Positions 35,932-44,038 of a stretch of DNA of 60,026 nucleotides are shown in pieces. The translations under genes were made by a program, and so were the position numbers. The notes under the pieces were generated by a model, which was not told the origin of the DNA, ran no database searches, and was given only the letters and a program-made list of their open reading frames with translations. Origin of the DNA: JAFARZ01 sp035651595 (GTDB taxonomy: Bacteria; Actinomycetota; Actinomycetes; Streptosporangiales; Streptosporangiaceae); NCBI GenBank assembly GCA_035651595.1, contig DASRFJ010000353.1, positions 1 through 60,026 on the forward strand, given 5' to 3'. How positions within the stretch are numbered: the first letter of the stretch is position 1; the number at the start of each line of letters is the position of its first letter.

Positions 35932-36887
35932 CCGGCTTGCTGGCAGAAGTCGGTCAGAAACTCGCCGACCGCTGGGCAGCCCTGCTGGCTGTGCCCGGGC
36001 TCCTGTACCTGGCCGCGGTGACCGTGGCTGCGGTGCTTGGCCAGGGTCATGCCCTGAGCTATCACGCGCTGGACCGGAAAATTACGGCCTGGGCCGCCGA
36101 TCCTGTCCTGAAATCAGCGGGTGCTGCCGTGCTGATTGCCGCCGTGATCCTGGCGGGCTCGGTAGTCGCGGGCCTGGTGGCCGCAGCAGGCGGGGGGTTC
36201 ATCGAGAACCTGTGGACTCTGCCCGGCAGGCACATCCCTGCCAGTTGGCTTGTCCGCTGGCGCCGGGACCGCTCCAGGAGATACAAGGCTGTCGCCGACA
36301 CTTCCGCTAGTGCAGCCGAGGCGCGCAGGGCGATCGCGCGGGCCGACCGGATCTGCCTGATCGAAGCCGGTCGTCCCACCTGGATCGGGGATCGGCTGCG
36401 CGCCTGCCATGTCCGCATCGAGCAGACCTATGGGCTGGATCTCAACGCCGCCTGGCCGCGTCTGTGGCTCATCGTCCCCGATACGGTAAGGACGGAACTC
36501 GGCGCGGCCCGTGACGCCTTCACCGCCGCCGCCCGGCTGCTCGCGTGGGCCGTCTTGTACCTGGTCCTGGTGATCTGGTGGTGGCCAGCTATCCCAATCG
36601 CCCTCATCACCGCTACCACAGCCGTCAGGAAAGCCCGTCTCGCTACCGGCAACCTGGCCGACCTCATCGAATCGGCCGTGGACCTGTATAACCGTAACCT
36701 GGCCACGCAGCTAGGCGAAGAAGCACCATCAGGCTCACTGACCACAGCAATGGGCGGGCGGCTCTCTGCGCAGATGCGTAAAGATCGCTGGGATCCGAAT
36801 TCGCCTCTCGCGGACTTAGCCAAATCGCTTCCTCTAGGATTCTCCGGTGGATATCGACCAGGGTACGGAAGTCGCACTGGAGGCTGA
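35928..36887 (+). CDS. Membrane protein of the CHAT operon
   Basis: About 319 residues from GTG 35928, which overlaps the previous stop. Two hydrophobic segments lie near the N-terminus (ALLAVPGLLYLAAVTVAAVL and AVLIAAVILAGSVVAGLVAA), and a pair near residues 205-245 (LLAWAVLYLVLVIWWWPAIP). Between them is a basic cytoplasmic region (RRDRSRRYKAVADTSASAAE). The C-terminus is polar. No family recognised. It could be the membrane effector or anchor of the system. It overlaps the WD40 gene by about 40 bases. Confidence 0.72.
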   Translation: MTGLLAEVGQKLADRWAALLAVPGLLYLAAVTVAAVLGQGHALSYHALDRKITAWAADPVLKSAGAAVLIAAVILAGSVVAGLVAAAGGGFIENLWTLPGRHIPASWLVRWRRDRSRRYKAVADTSASAAEARRAIARADRICLIEAGRPTWIGDRLRACHVRIEQTYGLDLNAAWPRLWLIVPDTVRTELGAARDAFTAAARLLAWAVLYLVLVIWWWPAIPIALITATTAVRKARLATGNLADLIESAVDLYNRNLATQLGEEAPSGSLTTAMGGRLSAQMRKDRWDPNSPLADLAKSLPLGFSGGYRPGYGSRTGG

Positions 36888-38718
36888 GGATCACCAGCCC
36901 GTCATGCAATGGGAGCTGAAGGATCCCGGATCGGAGGAGGGTGCCGTGCACATTCAGGTCGGTACGCTCGCCAATGGCGGCTGGTACGTCCGTCACAGGG
37001 GATTTGGCAGCCGACGGTTCGTGGACAAAAAAGCTGCTTGGCGAGCGGTAACCGGGCTGAAGGGGCGGCATGAGGGTCGATGGGAGCAAGTCGCGCTCGA
37101 CTCGCAGCCGTTCCTGGCCCTGCTTCGTCCCGACGGGTCGCGGGTCCTCTACGACAGCTATGACGACCAATGCCTCTACGCGTGCTGGGGTGACCAGCAG
37201 GATCTGCTATGGGATAGGTATGAGGCCGCGATAGACGCCGGCACGATCCTGCGGAGAACCGAGGGCCATGCGCTTTTCGAAGGGTTCATCGACCTGATCA
37301 GGTACGACGATCCGCTGGATGGGAGCCAGCGCTACGCTCTCGCGACAGCCCGCGAAGCTGGCGCAGATTACCATGTGGTCGATTACCCCGATCAACGGCT
37401 AGCTGATGAGGAATATGAGGAATACGTAATCAACAACGAGGACGAGGAGTTTCCCTATAAGTCAAGTGACGTTGTCAGCGTGTCGGTAGACCGCAGGTCG
37501 AGACTGCCTGAGGGGCTGACCCGTCTGCCCACAGGGGAGATCACAGCGACCGATAACGTCGAGGAATACAACCGGCTGTACGGTTTGCCGCCTCGCATGC
37601 GATGGCCCCTGTCACCTGAACCCAGCATCCCGCCCGGCGAGGTAAGCGGTATGACCGCCGAGCCTAGGGATTGGGGCCCGGCCGAGGTCAGCGTCTACGA
37701 CATGACCCCTGCGGCCTGGGACGAGGCGGACGAGGAACTCCGGCCAAATGCCCTGGCCTTGGCTGTACTGCCCGACGGGCGGCAACTCCTCGCCTCAGCA
37801 GACGACGGAGCGGCCCATATCTGGAACATCAGCGATGGAACAAGGATCAAGAGCTTCTCCGGACACAGCGAATGGGTTCTGTCGGTTGACCTGGCGGTGC
37901 TCGGCGACGGGAAGACCATCCTGGCCACCGGCGGGAGAGACGGCCTGGCTCGGGTCTGGTCGGTGCGCGAAGGCGACGCGTTGCAAGAGATCGAAGCGCA
38001 CCGCCGTCCGGTCAACTCCGTTGCCTGGGCGTTCCCTCCTGGTGACGTGCCCTGGCTGGTCACGGGCAGCGATGACGCGACCGTGGGGATCTGGGATGTG
38101 GAGAGCGGCTTGTCGCTGGGATCGTTCGAGGTCGGCTCGCCAGGTATCCAGATCGTGGAGTCAGTAGCCGCGACGGTGCTGGCCGACGGTCACGTCTGTG
38201 TGGTCGCTGGGGTGGACGGCGACGCGGACGGTGGAACAGTGCATGTGTGGGACGCCACCACCAAGACGAAGCTGCACGAGTTTGTCATCGAGCGCGACGA
38301 CGACAGTTCCCTGGGCATGCTGCCCACGAGGGCGGTGGTCGCCGCACTCGCGGACCGGTCGTTCCGGATCGCGGCCATCGCGCGATCAGTCGTGCGCGTG
38401 TGGGATGGTCACACCGGCCAGGTAGTACGGACCCTATCGCTGCCGCATGACAGCGGTGACGATGTCGCCTTCGCCGCGCTGCCCGACTTGCGGGTGGTCG
38501 CCGCCGCGGCGGACGGCCAGCAGACGCTGGTTTTCGACACCGAGTCCGGCAGCGTGCTGGCCCAGTTCGAGTATGCGCCCTACGGCTACCTCGGGGTTCT
38601 CGACCTCGCGACCCAGCCGGACGGCGGGCTTCTCTTGGCTGTCGGCTCGAGAAACCATAACCCCCACGTGAAGACCGATAACCCGGCTCGCGTCCTGCGG
38701 CTGGATATGCGTTGGTAG
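36847..38718 (+). CDS. WD40 beta-propeller protein
   Basis: A 623-residue protein. Residues 1-285 are an acidic N-terminal domain of unknown fold. Residues about 295-620 form WD40 repeats with regular blade ends: DGAAHIWNISDGTRIKSFSG, DGLARVWSVREGDALQEIEA, DATVGIWDVESGLSLGSF, GTVHVWDATTKTKLHEF, VVRVWDGHTGQVVRTL. Beta-propellers serve as protein-binding platforms and as sensors in conflict systems. GTG 36847 overlaps the upstream gene; ATG 36904 is an alternative start. It lies 31 bases before the TPR-CHAT gene, which suggests a sensor or scaffold for that protease. Confidence 0.86.
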   Translation: MDIDQGTEVALEAEDHQPVMQWELKDPGSEEGAVHIQVGTLANGGWYVRHRGFGSRRFVDKKAAWRAVTGLKGRHEGRWEQVALDSQPFLALLRPDGSRVLYDSYDDQCLYACWGDQQDLLWDRYEAAIDAGTILRRTEGHALFEGFIDLIRYDDPLDGSQRYALATAREAGADYHVVDYPDQRLADEEYEEYVINNEDEEFPYKSSDVVSVSVDRRSRLPEGLTRLPTGEITATDNVEEYNRLYGLPPRMRWPLSPEPSIPPGEVSGMTAEPRDWGPAEVSVYDMTPAAWDEADEELRPNALALAVLPDGRQLLASADDGAAHIWNISDGTRIKSFSGHSEWVLSVDLAVLGDGKTILATGGRDGLARVWSVREGDALQEIEAHRRPVNSVAWAFPPGDVPWLVTGSDDATVGIWDVESGLSLGSFEVGSPGIQIVESVAATVLADGHVCVVAGVDGDADGGTVHVWDATTKTKLHEFVIERDDDSSLGMLPTRAVVAALADRSFRIAAIARSVVRVWDGHTGQVVRTLSLPHDSGDDVAFAALPDLRVVAAAADGQQTLVFDTESGSVLAQFEYAPYGYLGVLDLATQPDGGLLLAVGSRNHNPHVKTDNPARVLRLDMRW

Positions 38719-38749
38719 CGTTCCGCGGTGTCGCGAAGGAGCCTTCCTG

Positions 38750-41700
38750 ATGCAGGTCGATGTCCTGACTGCGCGGGTGAACGAACTGGTCCGGGAATAC
38801 CGGGTGACACGTGACCGGGACACGATCTTTGGCCGGGAGGCCGACCAGGAGGCCGCAGCGCTGTGGATAGCCGTGCGCGCCATCGACCCCGGCACCGCAC
38901 CGCGCTGGCTCGACGCGCGGCTAACCGAAGCCAATGCCGCGCTGGGGTGGCTGCATTACTGGCGGTACCGCGAGTCCACCGAACCCCAGCAACATGCTGA
39001 ACTGGCCAGGGCGGTGTTGTGCCTGGAGCCTGCCTCAGATATTGCCTATACCGTCCCTGAGGACCTGGAACCGGTGGTCGGGCGCTTCGCCGATTCCGCA
39101 GCCCAGGCGGAACTGGCCCTCGCCCTGCTGCGGGCGTCCGCGTCCAGCCAGGACCCGGCTCTGCTCGATGCGGGCATCGGTTTGATGACGCCTGCGGCCG
39201 CGGCACTGCCGAACCCGGACCCTGGCCGCGGTACCCGGCTGTCTTACCTGTGCCTTGCCCACCGCCGTCGCTATGAACGTGACGGAGATAGGGCCGATCT
39301 CGATCAGGCCGTCTCCGCCGGCGAGGAGGCCGTAGCGATCATGGACCGGCACGGCGCACAGGCCGTTGAGCCATGGTCGAACCTTGCTGCCGCCTACTGG
39401 TCTCGGTACAGACTCCACGGTAGCCTCGACGATCTCCAGCGGGTCATCGGTTTGTTCGAGCGAGTGCTGGCGCTGGCCGGACCCGGTGAGACTTTGCTGT
39501 CGGATCTGGCCACTACCTACCGGCAGTACTACGAGCACACCGGCGAAATCGCGAACATCGAGCGGGCGGTCGCTCTGGCCGAGCAGGCGGCGGAGCTGTC
39601 CGGTGACCTGGCAAGCACATCTGGCCGGGTAAACCCGGAAGTCCTGGCTATCCTGGCTAGCCTCAGCAACGCGCTGCTGCGCCGCTATGAACGCGCCGGT
39701 ACAGAGCCAGACCTGCGGAAAGCGGCTGAGCTGGCCGAGCGGATAGTGTCTTCACTTCCCCCGGATGACCCGCAGCGCAGCATCCGCCTCGCCGATGCCG
39801 CGTCGGTTCTGCTCAGGCACTACGAACGCAGCCGGGTGGTGGCAGACGTGAACCGCGCCGTCGACCTCAACGAACAGGCCTTGTCGCTGCTGCCCGAGGA
39901 GGACCCGCACCGGCCGGATATCCTGATCAGCTTTGCCGCCACCCTTCATCAGCGGTACCTGTGTACCGGTGCCGGCAACGACCTAGACCGTGCGGCGATG
40001 CTGAGCGCGTGGGCGCTTGCCGCGATACCGGCCGGAGACGCACGCCGACCCCGCGCGTCCGCCGAGCGTGCCGTCATCTACGCGACGCGATTCGCGCGCA
40101 CAGGCGTGCTGGGCGACATCAATCAGGCCATAGAACTCGCCGAGCAGATCATAACGAGCACGACCGCTTTCCGGCCGGAGTGGCTGACGATGCTGAGCCG
40201 CGCCTATCAGCAGCGCTACGCAGCTACACGCACCGTCGCCGACCTCGACCGCGCGATCGACTTCGGCGAGAGGTCGCTGGCCCTCACCGAGGAGAACGAC
40301 TTCGCGCTCGCCGGGCGGCGCGCCGGGCTCGCGGCTGCCCACTGGCGCCGCTACGAACAATGGGCGAGCAAGGCCGACCTGGACCGCGCGATCGACCTCG
40401 GCGAGCTGGCCGTGTCCGCAACGCCGGACGACCACGTCGACCGGCCGGAACGGATGTCCAGCCTCGGCGCCACGCTCCTGGCTCGCTACCGTCTCGAGCG
40501 GATGCCCGCCGATCTCAAGGCGGCGATCGACCTCAGCGAAGGGGCGCGGTCCCACGTCCCAGCCGGGCACCCGAGCCTACCGCGGCTAACCGCGGGCTTG
40601 TGCACCGCCTACCTCGAACGCATAACGGCCGGGGCCGGCGCGCCAGATCCAGAGAACCTGGACGAGCTGGGCCGAGCAGTGGCCGAGGCACGAGCGGTAG
40701 CCCCGGCCGACCGGGTGTCAGCTCATCATGCGGTCGGTGCGCTCGCTCTGGCCGCCGGACATCCCGCCCTTGCCTCGGCCATGCTTGACAGCGCTCTAAC
40801 GCTGCTGCCCTCGGTGGCCCCCAGGGAGGCAGGATGGGCCGACCAGCAACATCGGATCGGCGAGCACTTTGGCCTTGTGGAAACCGCAGTGGCCGCGCAC
40901 TGCGCGGCCGGCGACCCGGCGGGGGCGGTCGAGATCGCAGAGCTGGGCCGGGGAGTCCTGCTGGCCAGCCAGGCGAACACCCGGGCCGACCTAGCCGACC
41001 TGGACAACCGGAATACCCGCCTTGCCGCCAGGTTCCGCTGGGTCTGCGAGCGGCTCAACACGCCGGACTTCCCCGCTGACGAACGCAAAAGGTGGTGGGC
41101 TGACTACGACACGCTGCTCGCGAACATCCGGGAACTGCCTGGTTTTAGCGATTTCCTGGCCGCGCCCCGGCTAGCTGACCTGCGGCCCGCGGCAGCAGGA
41201 GGTTGCGTGGTCCTAGTCAACGCCAGCAGCTATCGCAGCGACGCGGTAGTCGTCCGCGCTGACAGCGACCCGGTCAGTATCGAACTACCCGGCTTGCGGC
41301 TGGCTGACGTGGAGACCAAGGTCGAGGCGCTGCTGCAAGCCTATGACGAGACGTATTCGCTGGCGATCGGCCGGCGCAGGCGCCAGGTGACGTCCAGCAT
41401 CCTCAGCTGGCTGTGGGACGCGGCCGCAGCACCGGTCATAGACACGCTCCGCTGCCCCGGTACCGAGACGTGCCGCGTGTGGTGGCTGCCCACCGGCCTG
41501 CTAGGGCTGCTGCCCTTGCACGCAGCCGGGCACATCGGACAGCCGGGGGCCCTCGACGCCGTAGTCTCGTCGTTCGTGCCATCATTTCGGGCCTTGCGCG
41601 AAGCCCGCACCCGCCCGCCAGCCCGAAACCGCAACAGCCTGACGGTGGCAGTGCACTCCGTTCCGGGGCTTCCGGAACTGTCCGCGGCCGCGAGCGAAGC

Positions 41701-42196
41701 CGCCGCGCTGAGCGACTCAGCCCTCCTCGATGACACGGCCACCGCTGACCGTGTCCTCGTCGCCCTCAATGAAGCCACCTGGGCACACTTCGCCTGTCAT
41801 GCGGTTGCCGATCCGGCCACGCAAGCCGACAGCGGATTGCGGCTGCACGACAGAATGCTGCGGCTGCCCGAAATTGGCGGACTTCGGCTACGCGAAGCAG
41901 AACTCGCGTACCTGTCAGCCTGCTCCACCGCGAACCACGGCACCCGGTACGCCGACGAGGTCCTGCACCTCGCCTCAGCCTTCCAGCTCGCCGGCTTCCG
42001 GCACGTAATAGCCAGCCTCTGGCAACTAGACGACGACACCGCAGCTGAGGCCGCCCGCTCGTTCTACCGGGAACTGCCCCATACCCCAGTCGCCGATGAC
42101 GCCGCCGCCGTCCTGCGCAGGGTCACCCTCCGCCTGCGTGACCAGCACCCGGACCGTCCCGAGCTATGGGCCCCGCTGATCCACAGCGGCCCCTAA
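38750..42196 (+). CDS. TPR-CHAT protease
   Basis: A 1148-residue protein. Residues about 130-720 are tetratricopeptide-like repeats of about 45 residues with the recurring pattern Y-x3-G-x2-ADLD-A (DLDRAIDFGERSLALTEEN, DLDRAIDLGELAVSATPDD). Residues about 860-1140 are a CHAT domain, a caspase/separase-like cysteine peptidase: catalytic His1017 in HFACHAV, Cys1058 in YLSACSTANHG, then ASLWQLDDDTAAEAARSFY. TPR-CHAT proteins are activated by partner proteins and cleave a target to cause dormancy or death (for example the type III-E CRISPR partner Csx29). The WD40 and membrane proteins upstream are likely partners or substrates. Confidence 0.9.
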   Translation: MQVDVLTARVNELVREYRVTRDRDTIFGREADQEAAALWIAVRAIDPGTAPRWLDARLTEANAALGWLHYWRYRESTEPQQHAELARAVLCLEPASDIAYTVPEDLEPVVGRFADSAAQAELALALLRASASSQDPALLDAGIGLMTPAAAALPNPDPGRGTRLSYLCLAHRRRYERDGDRADLDQAVSAGEEAVAIMDRHGAQAVEPWSNLAAAYWSRYRLHGSLDDLQRVIGLFERVLALAGPGETLLSDLATTYRQYYEHTGEIANIERAVALAEQAAELSGDLASTSGRVNPEVLAILASLSNALLRRYERAGTEPDLRKAAELAERIVSSLPPDDPQRSIRLADAASVLLRHYERSRVVADVNRAVDLNEQALSLLPEEDPHRPDILISFAATLHQRYLCTGAGNDLDRAAMLSAWALAAIPAGDARRPRASAERAVIYATRFARTGVLGDINQAIELAEQIITSTTAFRPEWLTMLSRAYQQRYAATRTVADLDRAIDFGERSLALTEENDFALAGRRAGLAAAHWRRYEQWASKADLDRAIDLGELAVSATPDDHVDRPERMSSLGATLLARYRLERMPADLKAAIDLSEGARSHVPAGHPSLPRLTAGLCTAYLERITAGAGAPDPENLDELGRAVAEARAVAPADRVSAHHAVGALALAAGHPALASAMLDSALTLLPSVAPREAGWADQQHRIGEHFGLVETAVAAHCAAGDPAGAVEIAELGRGVLLASQANTRADLADLDNRNTRLAARFRWVCERLNTPDFPADERKRWWADYDTLLANIRELPGFSDFLAAPRLADLRPAAAGGCVVLVNASSYRSDAVVVRADSDPVSIELPGLRLADVETKVEALLQAYDETYSLAIGRRRRQVTSSILSWLWDAAAAPVIDTLRCPGTETCRVWWLPTGLLGLLPLHAAGHIGQPGALDAVVSSFVPSFRALREARTRPPARNRNSLTVAVHSVPGLPELSAAASEAAALSDSALLDDTATADRVLVALNEATWAHFACHAVADPATQADSGLRLHDRMLRLPEIGGLRLREAELAYLSACSTANHGTRYADEVLHLASAFQLAGFRHVIASLWQLDDDTAAEAARSFYRELPHTPVADDAAAVLRRVTLRLRDQHPDRPELWAPLIHSGP

Positions 42197-42273
42197 GGTC
42201 GTCCGCTGCCCGTTTCAGAACCGCGGCGGAAGGCGCGTACCGGCTGCCGCAAACGAGGAGAAAGGAAAGTCGC

Positions 42274-42825
42274 ATGAGAGTTGAGGATGTACATCTGCTG
42301 GCGCTGCACGAACCGTATGAGTCTCCGGAACATCCAGTGCCGATTGACGCAACGATCGTGCACGCGCTGACCCTGCTGCATCCCGCTGTACCGCAGCCCG
42401 ACGGCGGTCGGATGTACCGATGCCTTACTGAGTTCCCCGCCCGCACGCCCGGATGCCTGGTCCCGCTGTCGACCCTGACCTACGAGCTAGACGGCGGTCT
42501 GCTATGGCCACAGGTCGCGGACTGGGAGGCAGTCGTGGCCGCGATCGTCCGTCTCAGCCGAACCCAGAAGTGTGATTCGATCCCGGTCGGCTTGCCGCAC
42601 TTGAAATCAGCGCTGCTGGCCAGTGGTCCGAAAACCACCGTCACCGTATATCGGCACGACGGTGGTCAGTCGGCTATGGGGGGACGCGAACGGCAGGAAT
42701 GCATCGACGAACTAGCAGTTACTGTCCGTAATTACGTAAGGCGGGCTCCCTTCTTCCCAGGTTCCAAACTCACCACCCCTCCAACTGAGCCCGCCGTAAT
42801 GCCGTACAAGCCATGTGGTTCATAG
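42274..42825 (+). CDS. Hypothetical protein at the end of the CHAT operon
   Basis: A 183-residue protein from ATG 42274, preceded by GAGGAGAAAGG. It begins MRVEDVHLLALHEPYESPEH and contains ARTPGCLVPLSTLTYELDGG and RLSRTQKCDSIPVGLPHLKS. I recognise no family. It starts 78 bases after the CHAT gene on the same strand and may be the fifth member of the operon. Confidence 0.68.
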   Translation: MRVEDVHLLALHEPYESPEHPVPIDATIVHALTLLHPAVPQPDGGRMYRCLTEFPARTPGCLVPLSTLTYELDGGLLWPQVADWEAVVAAIVRLSRTQKCDSIPVGLPHLKSALLASGPKTTVTVYRHDGGQSAMGGRERQECIDELAVTVRNYVRRAPFFPGSKLTTPPTEPAVMPYKPCGS

Positions 42826-43582
42826 CTTGGTCGGGTGGCCTGAGGAATTCGAAGCCCCGGCTCCCTCGACAAGGCAGCCGCCGACCTCTCCACCCAGGCC
42901 CACCAGTCGCCAAGGAAGCTAGCCGCCCGGACTCACGAACACGTACCAGTGACCAAAGCTGAGATGCCCAACGACATCTGGACCGCAGTCGCGCACCCAG
43001 CCGCGTGATCTGGCGCCCTCGATGAGCGCCCGCGGCTGGGAGTACGCGAGTGACGGCGATCATCACCCAGCTCTCCGGACTCATCCTGCAGGACGTGACC
43101 GGCACCACCGCGACGCACGATCGCGGACATCGCCATGGTGGTGTCCGCCCTTCACCACGAAAGCGATGCGCTCGCAGCGATGGCCACCGCCGACCGGGCG
43201 AGCGTCTGGGCCGCCTTCCGCGCGAACCGCCTGTACGTGCCAACCAGAACGCTAGACGACAGGGCCAACATCCCCCGCCGCTTCGCCCGGGCGCCTGAGG
43301 AGCGAGTCGACCTCCTCATCGCCGCGTACCAGCCCGTAATAGCAGCGAGCCAGCAAGCTGCGACCGTCCTTGGCGACCTCGCCGTGAAGACGAACGCGCC
43401 AAGCCGCCCCCTGGCCCTCGCCCGCAAGCTGAGCCCGGCCGCGCTCGCTGCCCAGGACAGCCCAGGGAAATACCAGGTCAAACCCACCCAGCCGTCGACC
43501 CGGGGCGCCCAGGACATAACGATCCGGCGTCGGTCACGAACCCGGCGATAGGCCACCTTCTGTCATCAGATACCAATGAGTC
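42826..43582 (+). pseudogene. Fragmented gene(s) at the right end of the island
   Basis: Gene-like pieces sit in several frames. One reads GSLDKAAADLSTQAHQSPRK, then AARTHEHVPVTKAEMP and a stop near 43008. Another reads TAIITQLSGLILQDVTGTTA and shifts frame into IAMVVSALHHESDALAAMAT, then ADRASVWAAFRANRLYVPTR and ERVDLLIAAYQPVIAASQQA, ending at 43551. An open frame of 138 codons (43135-43551) covers the last part. They look like remains of one or two mobile-element genes; I cannot name the family. Confidence 0.45.
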
Positions 43583-43604
43583 CTGATGACGAGCTGATGA
43601 CAAA
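43583..43604 (+). repeat. Right direct repeat of the island (attR candidate)
   Basis: Exact copy of the 22-base sequence at 17953-17974. The segment TGTCATCAG at 43561-43569 is an inverted copy of its CTGATGACA part, giving the inverted-repeat core expected of a tyrosine-recombinase site. It ends 60 bases from the 3' end of tRNA-Glu. Confidence 0.7.
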
Positions 43605-43664
43605 TGATCTTCGCGGCATCCCTGGCAGCACATCAAGCGACCGCTGACCAGCCGAAACGAACGG

Positions 43665-43737
43665 TGCCCCCAACGGGATTCGAACCCGTGCCGCCGCCTT
43701 GAAAGGGCGGTGTCCTAGGCCGCTAGACGATGGGGGC
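43665..43737 (-). tRNA. tRNA-Glu (TTC)
   Basis: Cloverleaf on the reverse strand: acceptor GCCCCCA/TGGGGGC, anticodon stem CCGCC/GGCGG with loop CTTTCAA (anticodon TTC), T-arm CGGGTTCGAATCCCG, discriminator A. It lies just outside the island's right repeat, with its 3' end facing the island. The bases between it and the MFS gene (43738-44038) hold nothing that I can support. Confidence 0.94.
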
Positions 43738-44038
43738 GCTGACGGCGCTCTTGCCGGAGCATAGCTCGCCGTCGTACCCGCAAAGCCTAGCAAGACGGCG
43801 CCACTCAGCCGATCCGCAACCCCTGCGACACCTAACGATGCAGCCACACCCGGAATGAAACACGATTCCCCTTGCAAAGATTGTCAGTATCAGACACGGT
43901 AAGCGATATGGATGTCACTCAGTGACGAGGAGGCTGATTGACTGTCCAGCCAGGACGACTAATCCAGGGTGGGGCGGGAACACTGATTGCGAAACATACG
44001 TCGCATGAGCCACACGGATACCTGGTCTATGCCCGGGG

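Noticed and set aside
43665..43737. tRNA-Glu 3' end as the island's attachment core
   Set aside because: No copy of the tRNA end is found at the left boundary. The repeated 22 bases lie 60 bases beyond the tRNA.
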